From NCBI RefSeq assembly GCF_900110735.1, contig NZ_FOET01000004.1, positions 1 to 64,000 of the forward strand: a stretch of 64,000 bases of DNA. The letters are read 5' to 3'. The translations under genes and the position numbers were made by a program. The stretch is from Streptomyces radiopugnans (GTDB taxonomy: Bacteria > Actinomycetota > Actinomycetes > Streptomycetales > Streptomycetaceae). Shown piece after piece: positions 8,577-16,395 of this stretch (position 1 is its first letter; each line of letters begins with the position of its first letter). The notes beneath the pieces are model-generated. The model had not been told where the DNA came from. It saw only the letters and a program-made list of their open reading frames with translations, and made no database searches.

Positions 8577-9419
8577 TCAGCCGAGAACCTGAGTCCCGAT
8601 GGTGTTCAGCAGGGCGAACCGGTCGGCTGCGGCGGTGCCTGCCGGTGCGGAGCAGACGGCGATGCGCAGGTCGTTGCCGGGGACGGTGAGGGTGTCGCAG
8701 TCGACGGCGACCGGCCCGAGGCCGGGATGGTGGACGGTCTTTCTGTCGGTGGTGTGGAAGCCGACCGTGTGGGAGTTCCAGAGGTCGTCGAAGCGGTCGC
8801 TGACACCGCGCAGGTCGTTGATCAGCGCGGTGAGCCGGGTGTCCCGGGGGTATCGGGCGGCGGAGGAGCGCAGGTCGGAGACGAGGGCGGTCTCGAAGCG
8901 GTCCTGCTGGTCGGGGTCGTGGGTGACGCGGGTGGGCCGGCCGGTGAAGTGCCGCCAGGCGATGTTGCGGTCCCTGCCGCGCCAGGGGGACGGATCCCCC
9001 ATCAGGGCGGCCCACAGGGGGTTCCACGAAATGAGGTTCCACGTGGCGTCGTGGACGCTGAGTGGGCTGCCGTTGAGCTGGTCGAGCAGGCGCTGGACGC
9101 TCGGCGGAACGTGCGGGGAGACCTGGCCACTGGTGGGCGGAGCCTGACCGGCCAGCAGGTAGAGGTGGTCGCGTTCGGTCTCGGTCAGGCGCAGGGCGCG
9201 GGCGAGGGAGGCCAGGACCTGCGGGGAGGGCGAGGTGGCCCGGCCCCGCTCCAGGCGGACGACGTAGTCCACGGAGAGGCCGGCGAGCCGGGCGAGCTCT
9301 TCGCGGCGCAGCCCGGGCGCCCGGCGCACCCCGCCGCGGGGCAGGCCCAGGTCGTCAGGGCTCGTGCGGTCGCGCCAGTGGCGCAGGGCCTGGCCGAGGG
9401 CCGCGGGATCGTCGTTCAC
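8577..9419 (-). CDS. XRE-family regulator with MmyB-like ligand-binding domain
   Basis: A 280-residue paralogue of the regulator at 6989. The HTH region reads APGLRREELARLAGLSVDYV then VRLERGRATSPSPQVL, followed by an MmyB/MLTR ligand-binding domain from about residue 100 (DATWNLISWNPLWAALMGDP, then FDDLWNSHTVGFH, and the terminal DLRIAVCSAP). The start is the GTG at 9419; a nearby ATG is out of frame. It is divergent from an SDR gene with 103 bases between the starts, the standard arrangement in which this regulator represses or activates the reductase. The intergenic block GGTACTGG also occurs before the other XRE gene. Confidence 0.88.
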   Translation of the reverse strand: MNDDPAALGQALRHWRDRTSPDDLGLPRGGVRRAPGLRREELARLAGLSVDYVVRLERGRATSPSPQVLASLARALRLTETERDHLYLLAGQAPPTSGQVSPHVPPSVQRLLDQLNGSPLSVHDATWNLISWNPLWAALMGDPSPWRGRDRNIAWRHFTGRPTRVTHDPDQQDRFETALVSDLRSSAARYPRDTRLTALINDLRGVSDRFDDLWNSHTVGFHTTDRKTVHHPGLGPVAVDCDTLTVPGNDLRIAVCSAPAGTAAADRFALLNTIGTQVLG

Positions 9420-9522
9420 CCATCCATTGTCCGCCGCTTGCCGAGGAACAGCCTGGTACTGGCCGGCCCCCCGCGGAGGAGGGCTCTCCCTGTCCCTCGT
9501 CGCGGCGCGCAGAGTGAATGGC
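9420..9522. promoter_or_regulatory. Divergent XRE/SDR control region with GGTACTGG motif
   Basis: This 103-base region separates two divergent starts. It contains CCTGGTACTGG (9452-9462). The block GGTACTGG is also present 41 bases before the start of the other MmyB-like regulator (6941-6948), again 36-48 bases from the start codon. The shared block is a candidate operator for this regulator family. The purine-rich GCGGAGGAGGG near 9474-9484 is too far from the SDR start to be its ribosome site. Confidence 0.4.
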
Positions 9523-10233
9523 ATGACAACAGTCACCGTGATCACAGGGGCCAACAAGGGCCTCGGATTCGAAACGGCCCGCCGCCTCGTCGCAGCCGGT
9601 CACACCGTCTACGCCGGTGCCCGCGACGCCCACCGCGGCGAGTCGGCGGCCAAGGCCCTGGGAGCCCGTCCGCTGCTGATCGACGTCACCGACGAGGCGT
9701 CCGTCGCCGCGGCAGCCGACCGGGTGCGCGCCGAGGCGGGCCGGGTGGACGTCCTGGTCAACAACGCCGGCATCGCCGGCCCGGCCGCCCCGGCCGGCGA
9801 GCTGACCGCCACTGACCTGCTGCAGGTCTTCGACACCAACGTCTTCGGCGCGGTGCGCACCACCCGCGCCTTCCTGCCCCTGCTCCAGCAGGCGGCCCGG
9901 CCCTCGATCGTCAACATCTCCAGCGCGCTGGGCTCCCTGGCGATCAACGCCGACCCGGCCGCCCACACCGAACTGCTCCCCGCATGGGCGCCGCTGCTGG
10001 CCTACAACTCCTCCAAGGCCGCGCTGAACATGCTCACCGCCGTCTACGCGCAGTCCTTCCCGCAGATCAGCGTGGTCTCGGTCGACCCCGGATTCACCGC
10101 GACCGACCTCAACGGCCACCAGGGCACCCAGAGCGTCGCGGAAGGCGCCTCGGCGATCGTCGCCGCCGCCACCGCCGGGCCCGGTACGCCGAGCCCCGCC
10201 TTCGTCGGCGCCACCGGCCCCGTGCCCTGGTAG
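9523..10233 (+). CDS. Short-chain dehydrogenase/reductase
   Basis: A 236-residue NAD(P)-dependent SDR. The cofactor loop TGANKGLG is at residues 8-15, NNAG follows near 86, and the catalytic pair is in YNSSKAA. Asp and Arg after the second strand (AGARDAHRG) suggest NADP(H) preference. The ATG at 9523 places the Rossmann fold at the very N-terminus. It is divergent from the XRE/MmyB regulator that probably controls it, and convergent with the Atu4866 fusion gene across a strong hairpin. Substrate unknown; carbonyl reductase-like activity is the usual property of this subgroup. Confidence 0.88.
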   Translation: MTTVTVITGANKGLGFETARRLVAAGHTVYAGARDAHRGESAAKALGARPLLIDVTDEASVAAAADRVRAEAGRVDVLVNNAGIAGPAAPAGELTATDLLQVFDTNVFGAVRTTRAFLPLLQQAARPSIVNISSALGSLAINADPAAHTELLPAWAPLLAYNSSKAALNMLTAVYAQSFPQISVVSVDPGFTATDLNGHQGTQSVAEGASAIVAAATAGPGTPSPAFVGATGPVPW

Positions 10234-10391
10234 CCCCTTGGCTGTCCCCCGGCGACCGCGCGCCGCGGCCGTATCGCACCACCACGAGAGAATGATCGTG
10301 GACAGCGTGCGGCCGAAGCCGCCGCCCAGGCCGCCTGCCCCGCGGATCCGGACAGCCGCCCGCCCTCCGGCAGGCAGGACGCTGTCGGTTG

Positions 10392-10428
10392 ACTGCGCCC
10401 CGCTGGATCTCGTCCAGCGGGGCGCAGT
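10392..10428. terminator. Bidirectional hairpin terminator
   Basis: A perfect 16-bp inverted repeat: ACTGCGCCCCGCTGGA (10392-10407) and its complement (10413-10428), with a 5-base loop TCTCG. It sits between convergent genes (SDR ending 10233, Atu4866 fusion ending 10628). The rest of the 394-base gap holds no gene that I can support. Confidence 0.7.
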
Positions 10429-10627
10429 GCCGCGAAGAGGTGAGACGCGTGTGCGGGCGAGGCCGATCGCGGCGCGGGCGACGTGGTGTCGCGGCCCGGT
10501 CTCGGCGAGTCCGCGTCGGTGGGCGTCCAGCAGGCACGAGGGGGCCGGCGGTGGTGCCGAGGCTTCCCCCGGGTCGGCCGACAACGGCCTTCCCGGAGGA
10601 AAAGTGATCACGGCGCCGCGCGAGGGA

Positions 10628-11383
10628 TCAGCCCAGGTGCATGATGTAGCCGACGTGGTGCAGTTCGTCACCGCGGAAGTACCCCACGGCCCAGAAACCG
10701 AGGTCGTCGAGGTAGTCGATCCGGTCGCCGTCGATCCAGTACCGGCCCTGGTAGGCGTGCGGGCGGCCGCCCCGCGTCTCGTCGTAGCGGCCGTCGGCGG
10801 TGAGTTCCTGGTGCAGGAAGTCGTCCTGGTCGATCCAGACGCCGACCCGCGGGTTGCCGGTCAGGTCCGGTGAGGCAGGGATGCCCGTTTCGGGGGCGGT
10901 GGCCCGGCCGGGGGCGTCGGCGCCGGCCCACAGCACGGGCCGGCCGGCCGCGATCAGCGCGCGGACCTGCTCGGGCCGGGAGATGAGCGTGGCCAGGGCG
11001 CTCGGTACGTCGGCGGCGAGCTCGTCGGGCAGCACCAGCAGGTCGCTGGTGTTGCCCGGGGTCAGCGTCGCGACGTACTCCGAGCGTTCGCCGCGGCCGC
11101 CGGCCAGCGCGACGGTGTCCACGACGGCGGGGACGACGGTCGTGCCCGTGGCGTCGACGACGATGGCGTTGTCGTCCTCCGCCGCGGTGAACAGGGACGG
11201 GCCGACCGCGACGATCAGGGAGCCGACGAACAGGATGTCGGCACCGGTCATGGTCCCGATCAGCGGGTCCATCGTCAGGATGCGGGCGTTGGTGAACAGG
11301 ACGGGACGTCCCGCGTCGTTCGAGAGGATCTCGTCGAGGGCCTTGGAGTTCCAGCCCGCGATGTCCGTGTCGGTAGCGCTCAT
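10628..11383 (-). CDS. Fusion of a truncated amidohydrolase-like domain to an Atu4866 domain
   Basis: A 251-residue cytoplasmic protein. Residues about 26-92 (VLFTNARILTMDP ... IVVDATGTTVVPAVVDTVAL) match the N-terminal beta-sandwich of metal-dependent amidohydrolases. At the point where the family has its first metal-binding HxH after the final Asp, this protein has TVALAGG, and no TIM barrel follows. Residues about 175-251 are an Atu4866 domain (VGVWIDQDDFLHQEL, then DGRYDETRGGRPHAYQG). It is therefore probably not a hydrolase. Start is the ATG at 11383 with GAGGA 8 bases upstream. It is divergent from a second, stand-alone Atu4866 gene at 11904. Confidence 0.75.
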   Translation of the reverse strand: MSATDTDIAGWNSKALDEILSNDAGRPVLFTNARILTMDPLIGTMTGADILFVGSLIVAVGPSLFTAAEDDNAIVVDATGTTVVPAVVDTVALAGGRGERSEYVATLTPGNTSDLLVLPDELAADVPSALATLISRPEQVRALIAAGRPVLWAGADAPGRATAPETGIPASPDLTGNPRVGVWIDQDDFLHQELTADGRYDETRGGRPHAYQGRYWIDGDRIDYLDDLGFWAVGYFRGDELHHVGYIMHLG

Positions 11384-11903
11384 TGCTCGTTCCTCGGTGG
11401 GTTCGGGGTGATCGGTGTGTGCGATGCGCGAAGTGCGCTGCCGGGAGCCGGGCGGGCGGTGGATGACGCCGGGCGGCTTCCGCTCCATCAGCTTCGAAGG
11501 GTTCGGTCATCGGAACCAGGCCGCCCTGCCCCCAGGTCCGCCGCACCCACAATGGGTGCCGCCCGCTGCGGTGGTGCGTAAGGAGCGCTTGCGAAGGGCC
11601 TGTTCAGCGAACCGGGCGGTGATCACGGCAGCCGTGCCGCGGGGAGCGGCCGGGCCCGCACGGGGCGGCACCGCTGCCGGGTGCCGACGACGAGAGCTCC
11701 GCGTCCGATCCGCGGAGCGGTGTGCCGCGAGGGCTCCGGCCGAGGCGGACGCCCCCACCGCGTCGCTGCCGGCCGTGTGCGTCCGCCGCGCCGCTGCCGT
11801 ACGGCCCTGCCGCTCGCGACGGTGGGTGCGCGGCACCCAGGAAGCCCTCACCCAGGAGGACGGCGGCCTGGTCGCTTCCCGCCGCGGGGCCGAGGGTGGA
11901 GCC
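11384..11903. other. Divergent intergenic region between two Atu4866 genes
   Basis: 520 bases between divergent starts. It should contain promoters for both genes; I could not pick unambiguous -35/-10 pairs. The long frame that runs into the plus-strand Atu4866 gene from 11415 has poor composition and is not taken as coding. No repeats of note and no GGTACTGG block were seen. Confidence 0.4.
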
Positions 11904-12194
11904 ATGACCAGCAACGACACGACACGCGATGAACACGAGTACGTCGGGATGTGGGTGACCGCGGACGGCTTCATCCGCCAGGAACTGCTGCCGGACGGCC
12001 GCTACGACGAGGCCCGGGGCGACCGCCGGAGCGCCTACACCGGCCGCTACACCGTCACCGGCAGCCACCTCGACTACGTCGACGACACCGGCTTCACCGC
12101 CACCGGCGACGTCCGCGACGGCGTTCTCTTCCACGAGCACCTCGTGCTCTACCGCGAGGGCGACCCGCGCGCCCGGCGGGGAGCCCGGCCATGA
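11904..12194 (+). CDS. Stand-alone Atu4866-domain protein
   Basis: A 96-residue cytoplasmic protein made almost entirely of one Atu4866 domain: YVGMWVTADGFIRQELL, then PDGRYDEARGDRRSAYTGRY and LDYVDDTGFTATGDV. It is the closest to a minimal family member; the lipoprotein at 7843 shares long stretches with it. The ATG at 11904 is preceded by GGTGGA. The next gene downstream (97 bases) is an SDR, so Atu4866-SDR pairing repeats here. Conserved acidic, Arg and aromatic residues could form a small-ligand pocket, but no activity is known. Confidence 0.82.
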   Translation: MTSNDTTRDEHEYVGMWVTADGFIRQELLPDGRYDEARGDRRSAYTGRYTVTGSHLDYVDDTGFTATGDVRDGVLFHEHLVLYREGDPRARRGARP

Positions 12195-12290
12195 CCGGGA
12201 TCCGGTTGCGGGCGGCCTGAGCCGCCACCCCCGACTCGTGAGCGCCCGCCCACCGCGTCGGCCGCTCCACTCCGAAGGAGTTCTTCGTCC

Positions 12291-13031
12291 ATGACCCCCT
12301 CCACCAGCCAGAAGGTCGTCCTCATCACCGGCGCCAGCAGCGGCATCGGCGCGGCGACCGCCAAACTGCTCGCCGAGCGAGGCCACCATGTCGTTCTCGG
12401 AGCCCGCCGTACCGAACGGCTCGAAGAACTCACCGAGAACATCCGGGCGGCCGGCGGCAGCGCCGAGTACCACCCTCTGGACGTGACCGACGCCGAACAG
12501 GTACGGGTCTTCGTCGACGCCGCCCACAGCGGGCACGGCCGCGTCGACGTCCTGGTCAACAACGCCGGTGTGATGCCGTTGTCCAAGCTGGAGGCGCTCC
12601 GGCTCGACGAGTGGAACCGCATGATCGATGTGAACGTCCGCGGCGTCCTGCACGGCATCGCGGCCGCACTGCCGGTCATGCAGGCCCAGCGCCACGGCCA
12701 GTTCGTCAACGTCGCCTCCATCGGAGCCCACCAGGTCTCCCCGACCGCGGCCGTCTACTGCGCCACCAAGTACGCCGTATGGGCCGTCTCGGAGGGCCTG
12801 CGGCAGGAGGTCGGCGGCGACATCCGGGTCACCACCGTCTGCCCGGGCGTCACCGAGTCCGAACTGGCGGAGTCCATCTCGGACCCGGTGGGCCGCGAGG
12901 AGATGCGTACCTACCGCAGCGTCGCCATCCCGGCCTCGTCCGTCGGCGCGGCCATCGCGTTCGCCATCGACCAGCCCGCCGAGGTCGACGTCAGCGAGAT
13001 CATCGTCCGCCCCACCGCCGGCCACGCCTGA
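12291..13031 (+). CDS. Short-chain dehydrogenase/reductase
   Basis: A 246-residue classical SDR of the YdfG/oxidoreductase subgroup. Cofactor loop TGASSGIG at residues 13-20, DVTD for adenine contact, NNAGV, the Ser-bearing strand FVNVASIGA, and the catalytic pair in YCATKYA. The C-terminal segment PAEVDVSEIIVRPT is typical of the subgroup. GGAG lies upstream of the ATG. It follows the Atu4866 gene at 11904 and is probably cotranscribed. A 16-bp hairpin just after its stop closes the unit. Confidence 0.9.
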   Translation: MTPSTSQKVVLITGASSGIGAATAKLLAERGHHVVLGARRTERLEELTENIRAAGGSAEYHPLDVTDAEQVRVFVDAAHSGHGRVDVLVNNAGVMPLSKLEALRLDEWNRMIDVNVRGVLHGIAAALPVMQAQRHGQFVNVASIGAHQVSPTAAVYCATKYAVWAVSEGLRQEVGGDIRVTTVCPGVTESELAESISDPVGREEMRTYRSVAIPASSVGAAIAFAIDQPAEVDVSEIIVRPTAGHA

Positions 13032-13041
13032 GCCGATCACC

Positions 13042-13077
13042 CGCCCCGTCCCCACCGCTCACGGCGGGGGCGGGGCG
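13042..13077 (+). terminator. Hairpin terminator after SDR
   Basis: A 16-bp stem CGCCCCGTCCCCACCG / CGGCGGGGGCGGGGCG with one A-C mismatch and one G-T pair, and a 4-base loop CTCA. It begins 11 bases after the SDR stop codon. Confidence 0.65.
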
Positions 13078-13543
13078 TCGTCGTCCGCACCGGGGGGCGC
13101 GGCCGCCGGGTCCAACCCGCTGCCGCCTTGGCCCACGACGCGCAATCAGGAGAGAACGGCCCTCCTCGGGGGTGCTGGGCCACACCACCGAACGGTCTCA
13201 CTTCGCGCGACTCACGAGACGGGCGGCTTCCCATGGGTGGGGGCGTCCAGCTCCTTCCTGCCCGACTCTCGCGGATCTGAGCGGCGGACCAGCCCGGCTG
13301 AACCGCTCCGGGTTCGTTGAAGGCTCGGGGCTGCGCCTGCGGCCTGGGTTTCTTGGGTGTTCCGGAGGTGGAGGGCTTCGTGTTCGGCGGGCGGGACGTG
13401 TCCTACCCCACCGTGGAGGCGGCTGTACGTCTCGCGGTCAGCGGGCCGGGCAGGCGGTGACGCGTTCCTGGTGGCGGGGGCGCGGGCCTGGCCGGGATCA
13501 TCGAGGGGCCGGCCGGGGAGACGGCCTCCCGGAGCGCCGCCGG
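13078..13543. other. Intergenic stretch with a possible coding remnant
   Basis: No complete gene. One plus-strand frame near 13348-13461 reads GFLGVPEVEGFVFGGRDVSY then PTVEAAVRLAVSGPGRR before a stop. It has real coding bias but no visible start, and I do not recognise it. The sequence around 13290-13330 also looks like the edge of a decayed insertion, without terminal repeats that I could confirm. Confidence 0.35.
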
Positions 13544-16141
13544 TCAGGAGAGCAGCTCGATGTAGCCGTCGGTGCCGTGGACGCGGATCCGCCGGCCGTC
13601 CTGGATCAGGCGGGTGGCCCGTTCCACGCCCACGACCGCCGGCAGGCCGTATTCCCGGGCGATGACCGCGCCATGGGTCATCAGGCCGCCCACCTCCGTC
13701 ACCAGGCCCGCGATCCCGACGAACAGCGGCGACCAGCTCGGGTCCGTACAGACCGTGACCAGGATGTCGTCCTCTTCGAGAACGGCCTGCGCCATGTCCA
13801 GGACCACGCGGGCCCGCCCTTCGACGGTCCCGGCGGAGACCGGCAGGCCCGGCAGGGCACCGGCCGGTGCGCCGTCGCGCCGGTACGCCCCGTTGACGGC
13901 TTCACCGTCCGAGGTGAGCACCCGGGGCGGGGTCAGCGCCTGGTATGCACGGAACGCGTCCTTGCGCTGCCGGATCAGCCCGGCGTCCACCCGGTGCGAG
14001 CGCGCGGCCTCGTGCAGTTCCTCGAAGGTGAGGTGGAAGGCGTCCTCCTTCCCGGCGAGCACGCCGGCCCGCACGAGCCGTTCGGCCTCGGCGAGCAGGG
14101 CCCGCTTGTAGACGAGGTAGCGGCTGACGATGCCGTACTTCGGGTACTCCCGGTACCCGATGAAGGTGCGCATCCGGTCGATCATCCGCTTGGTCTCGCC
14201 GGCCTTCCGCTCCCCGTCCGGCAGGGCCCGCAGGCGGGACAGTACGTCCTGTTCCTTCCGCAGCGCCTTCTGCCGGCCTTCCTCGAAACGCCGTGCGGCG
14301 GCGCCCGGCGGGAAGTTGCGGACGTTGTCGAGGATCGCGGGCACGAGGGCGGCGGGCTGTTCCCGCCAGCGCGGCCTGGTGATGTCGATCTCACCGACAC
14401 AGCGCATCCCGTAGCGTTCGAGGTAGGCCTCGACGGCGTCGCGCGCTCCGGGTCCGCCCGGGAGTTTCGCCAGGTCATCGAGGAAGTCGTCGTCCTCGAC
14501 GCCCTGCAGGAACGCCACCACCTCCGGATGCGGGCGGACGGCGTCCGCGACGTCCATCAGCGCCAGTCCCATCTCCGAGGTGACGTTGCCGGGGGCGGAC
14601 AGCGTGAGCGTGTCGGCCGCGTTCTTCTCCCCCAGCCAGTCCCGCAAGCGGTCGTTGAGCCACCAGGTGGCCTCCATGCCCGCCATGATCACCTGCATGC
14701 TCAGCGGATCACCGAGGACGCGTTTGTGGTCCTCGAAGGCCTCCAGCAGGAAGTCGAACAGCTCCGGTCCGGTCTTCGTGCGGATGTCGCGCTCCAGCGC
14801 GGCGACGGACGCCTGGTTACGCCCGACCAGTTCGGTGACGAGGGCCGGATCGGTGTCGACCGGGGCGGGGGCGCCGCCGGCCGGTGGCCCGCCGGGTTTC
14901 GTGTCGGGAAGCGACGGGACGAAGTCGCCGCGGCCGAGGAGCGTCTGCAGCGCGTCCGTGATCAGCGGGTCTTCCCGCCCCATCATGTCCAGGAGGGCGG
15001 CGCGGCTCGCGGGTGCGGCCAGGTGCGGGGTGACGTCCACGAACAGCCGCCCGCCGGCCTCCCGCATGGGGGCCATGGCCGTCATCCGCCACAGTGAGAG
15101 GCCGAGGGGCCTCATGGCGTCGGTCATCATCTGCTGGTGCCCGACGGAGACGTAGACGTGGTTCTCCCGGTCGTCGGCCTCGGGGACGGGGAACAGCGTG
15201 GTGATGGGCCGGCTCTGCACGATGTGGAAGTCGTCGCCGTCCAGGCACCATTCGATGTCCTGGGGGCGGCCGAAGTGCGCTTCGATCCGCCGCCCGAGCT
15301 GTACGAGCCGTACTGCCCGGGCATCCGTCAGCGCCGGCTGCTCCTGCCGCCGGGCGTCGACGGCGACGTCCCGCGTGCCGCCGGTCGGCAGGGCGTGGAC
15401 GGCGCGCTGTTTGGCGACGATCGTCTTGTCGACGATCTCGCCGTCCCGCACCTTGAAGACGTCCGGGTTCACCAGTCCGGAGACCAGGGCCTCGCCGAGG
15501 CCGAACCCGGCGTCCACGGTGGCGGTCTTCCGGTGCCCCGTGACGGGGTCGGCCGTGAACAGGATGCCGGACGCATCCGGGAAGACCATCCGCTGCACGA
15601 CCACGGCCATGCGGGCGGTGCGGTGGTCGATGCCTTTCCTGAGCCGGTAGGTGACGGCCCGTTCGGTGAACAGCGAGGCCCAGCACCGGCTCACGTGCTC
15701 CAGGACCGCCGCCGGCCCCACGACGTTCAGGTAGGTGTCCTGCTGGCCGGCGAAGGAGGCCGTCGGCAGGTCCTCCGCCGTCGCGCTGGAGCGGACGGCG
15801 TAGGCGGCCCGCTCGCCGAACCGGGCGAGGGCGCGGGTGATGGCCTCCGCGACGTCGCCCGGAACGGCGGCTCCCTCGACGGCACGGCGGAGCCGCGCGC
15901 CGAGCGTGCGGATCGTCTCCCGGTCGTCCGGGTCGGCCCGCGCCAGCTCGTCGAGCTGCTCGTCGATCGACGGCATGCGCGCCACGACCCGCCGGAAGGC
16001 GTCCGTCGTCACGCAGAAGCCGGCCGGCACCCGGATCCCCTCGATCCGTGACAACTCACCCAGGTGCGCCGCCTTGCCGCCGACGGCCGCGACCCGGGTC
16101 CCGGCGACCTCTCCGAGGTCCACCACGTACTGCTCGCTCAT
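13544..16141 (-). CDS. rph: Rifampin phosphotransferase (rifamycin-inactivating)
   Basis: An 865-residue enzyme related to PEP synthase, matching RPH in length and layout. It has an N-terminal ATP-grasp part (YAVRSSATAEDLPTASFAGQ; PDASGILFTADPVTGHRK), a central rifamycin-binding domain rich in Met/Trp, and a C-terminal swivelling phosphohistidine domain ending GGLMTHGAVIAREYGLPAVV, with catalytic His near residue 823. RPH uses ATP to phosphorylate the ansa-chain C21 hydroxyl of rifamycins. The internal ATG at 16141 is chosen over 16189 because GGAAGG precedes it and the domain begins there. A rifamycin-associated element lies about 107-130 bases upstream, indicating rifamycin-responsive expression. 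Confidence 0.9.
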   Translation of the reverse strand: MSEQYVVDLGEVAGTRVAAVGGKAAHLGELSRIEGIRVPAGFCVTTDAFRRVVARMPSIDEQLDELARADPDDRETIRTLGARLRRAVEGAAVPGDVAEAITRALARFGERAAYAVRSSATAEDLPTASFAGQQDTYLNVVGPAAVLEHVSRCWASLFTERAVTYRLRKGIDHRTARMAVVVQRMVFPDASGILFTADPVTGHRKTATVDAGFGLGEALVSGLVNPDVFKVRDGEIVDKTIVAKQRAVHALPTGGTRDVAVDARRQEQPALTDARAVRLVQLGRRIEAHFGRPQDIEWCLDGDDFHIVQSRPITTLFPVPEADDRENHVYVSVGHQQMMTDAMRPLGLSLWRMTAMAPMREAGGRLFVDVTPHLAAPASRAALLDMMGREDPLITDALQTLLGRGDFVPSLPDTKPGGPPAGGAPAPVDTDPALVTELVGRNQASVAALERDIRTKTGPELFDFLLEAFEDHKRVLGDPLSMQVIMAGMEATWWLNDRLRDWLGEKNAADTLTLSAPGNVTSEMGLALMDVADAVRPHPEVVAFLQGVEDDDFLDDLAKLPGGPGARDAVEAYLERYGMRCVGEIDITRPRWREQPAALVPAILDNVRNFPPGAAARRFEEGRQKALRKEQDVLSRLRALPDGERKAGETKRMIDRMRTFIGYREYPKYGIVSRYLVYKRALLAEAERLVRAGVLAGKEDAFHLTFEELHEAARSHRVDAGLIRQRKDAFRAYQALTPPRVLTSDGEAVNGAYRRDGAPAGALPGLPVSAGTVEGRARVVLDMAQAVLEEDDILVTVCTDPSWSPLFVGIAGLVTEVGGLMTHGAVIAREYGLPAVVGVERATRLIQDGRRIRVHGTDGYIELLS

Positions 16142-16247
16142 CGCGCCGCCTTCCGGGACCACCGCACCGCCGCTCCCCCGCACGCACACGTCGCGCCCCT
16201 CATTTCCGCAGGTTGTCGGGCATCGGCCGCCGATTCTCCGTCCCGGC

Positions 16248-16270
16248 GGGGGCCTTGTGGCAAGCCCCCC
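16248..16270. promoter_or_regulatory. Rifamycin-associated element (RAE)-like inverted repeat
   Basis: The sequence GGGGGCCTTG-TGG-CAAGCCCCCC closely resembles the ~19-bp RAE inverted repeat known upstream of rifamycin-resistance genes (rph, arr, rox, helR) in actinomycetes. It lies in the upstream region of rph. On the minus strand the right half gives CTTGCCACAAG, with TTGCCA as a possible -35 for rph. Confidence 0.75.
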
Positions 16271-16283
16271 GGTGCGCTATAAG
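16255..16283 (+). promoter_or_regulatory. Promoter-like hexamers overlapping the RAE, facing right
   Basis: TTGTGG (16255-16260) and TATAAG (16278-16283) are separated by exactly 17 bases. TATAAG is unusual in this GC-rich background. The -35 hexamer is inside the RAE, so a factor acting on the element could also affect the rightward gene at 16396. Confidence 0.5.
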
Positions 16284-16395
16284 TTGAGTGTGGCGAGGAG
16301 AGTGCTCTCCTCGCCTTTCGTGCTTCCCGGGGAGGCTGCGTCTCAGGCTGTGCCGCCCGGGCCCGTCGCCGGTACCGGCCGATAGCCTGACCGGC

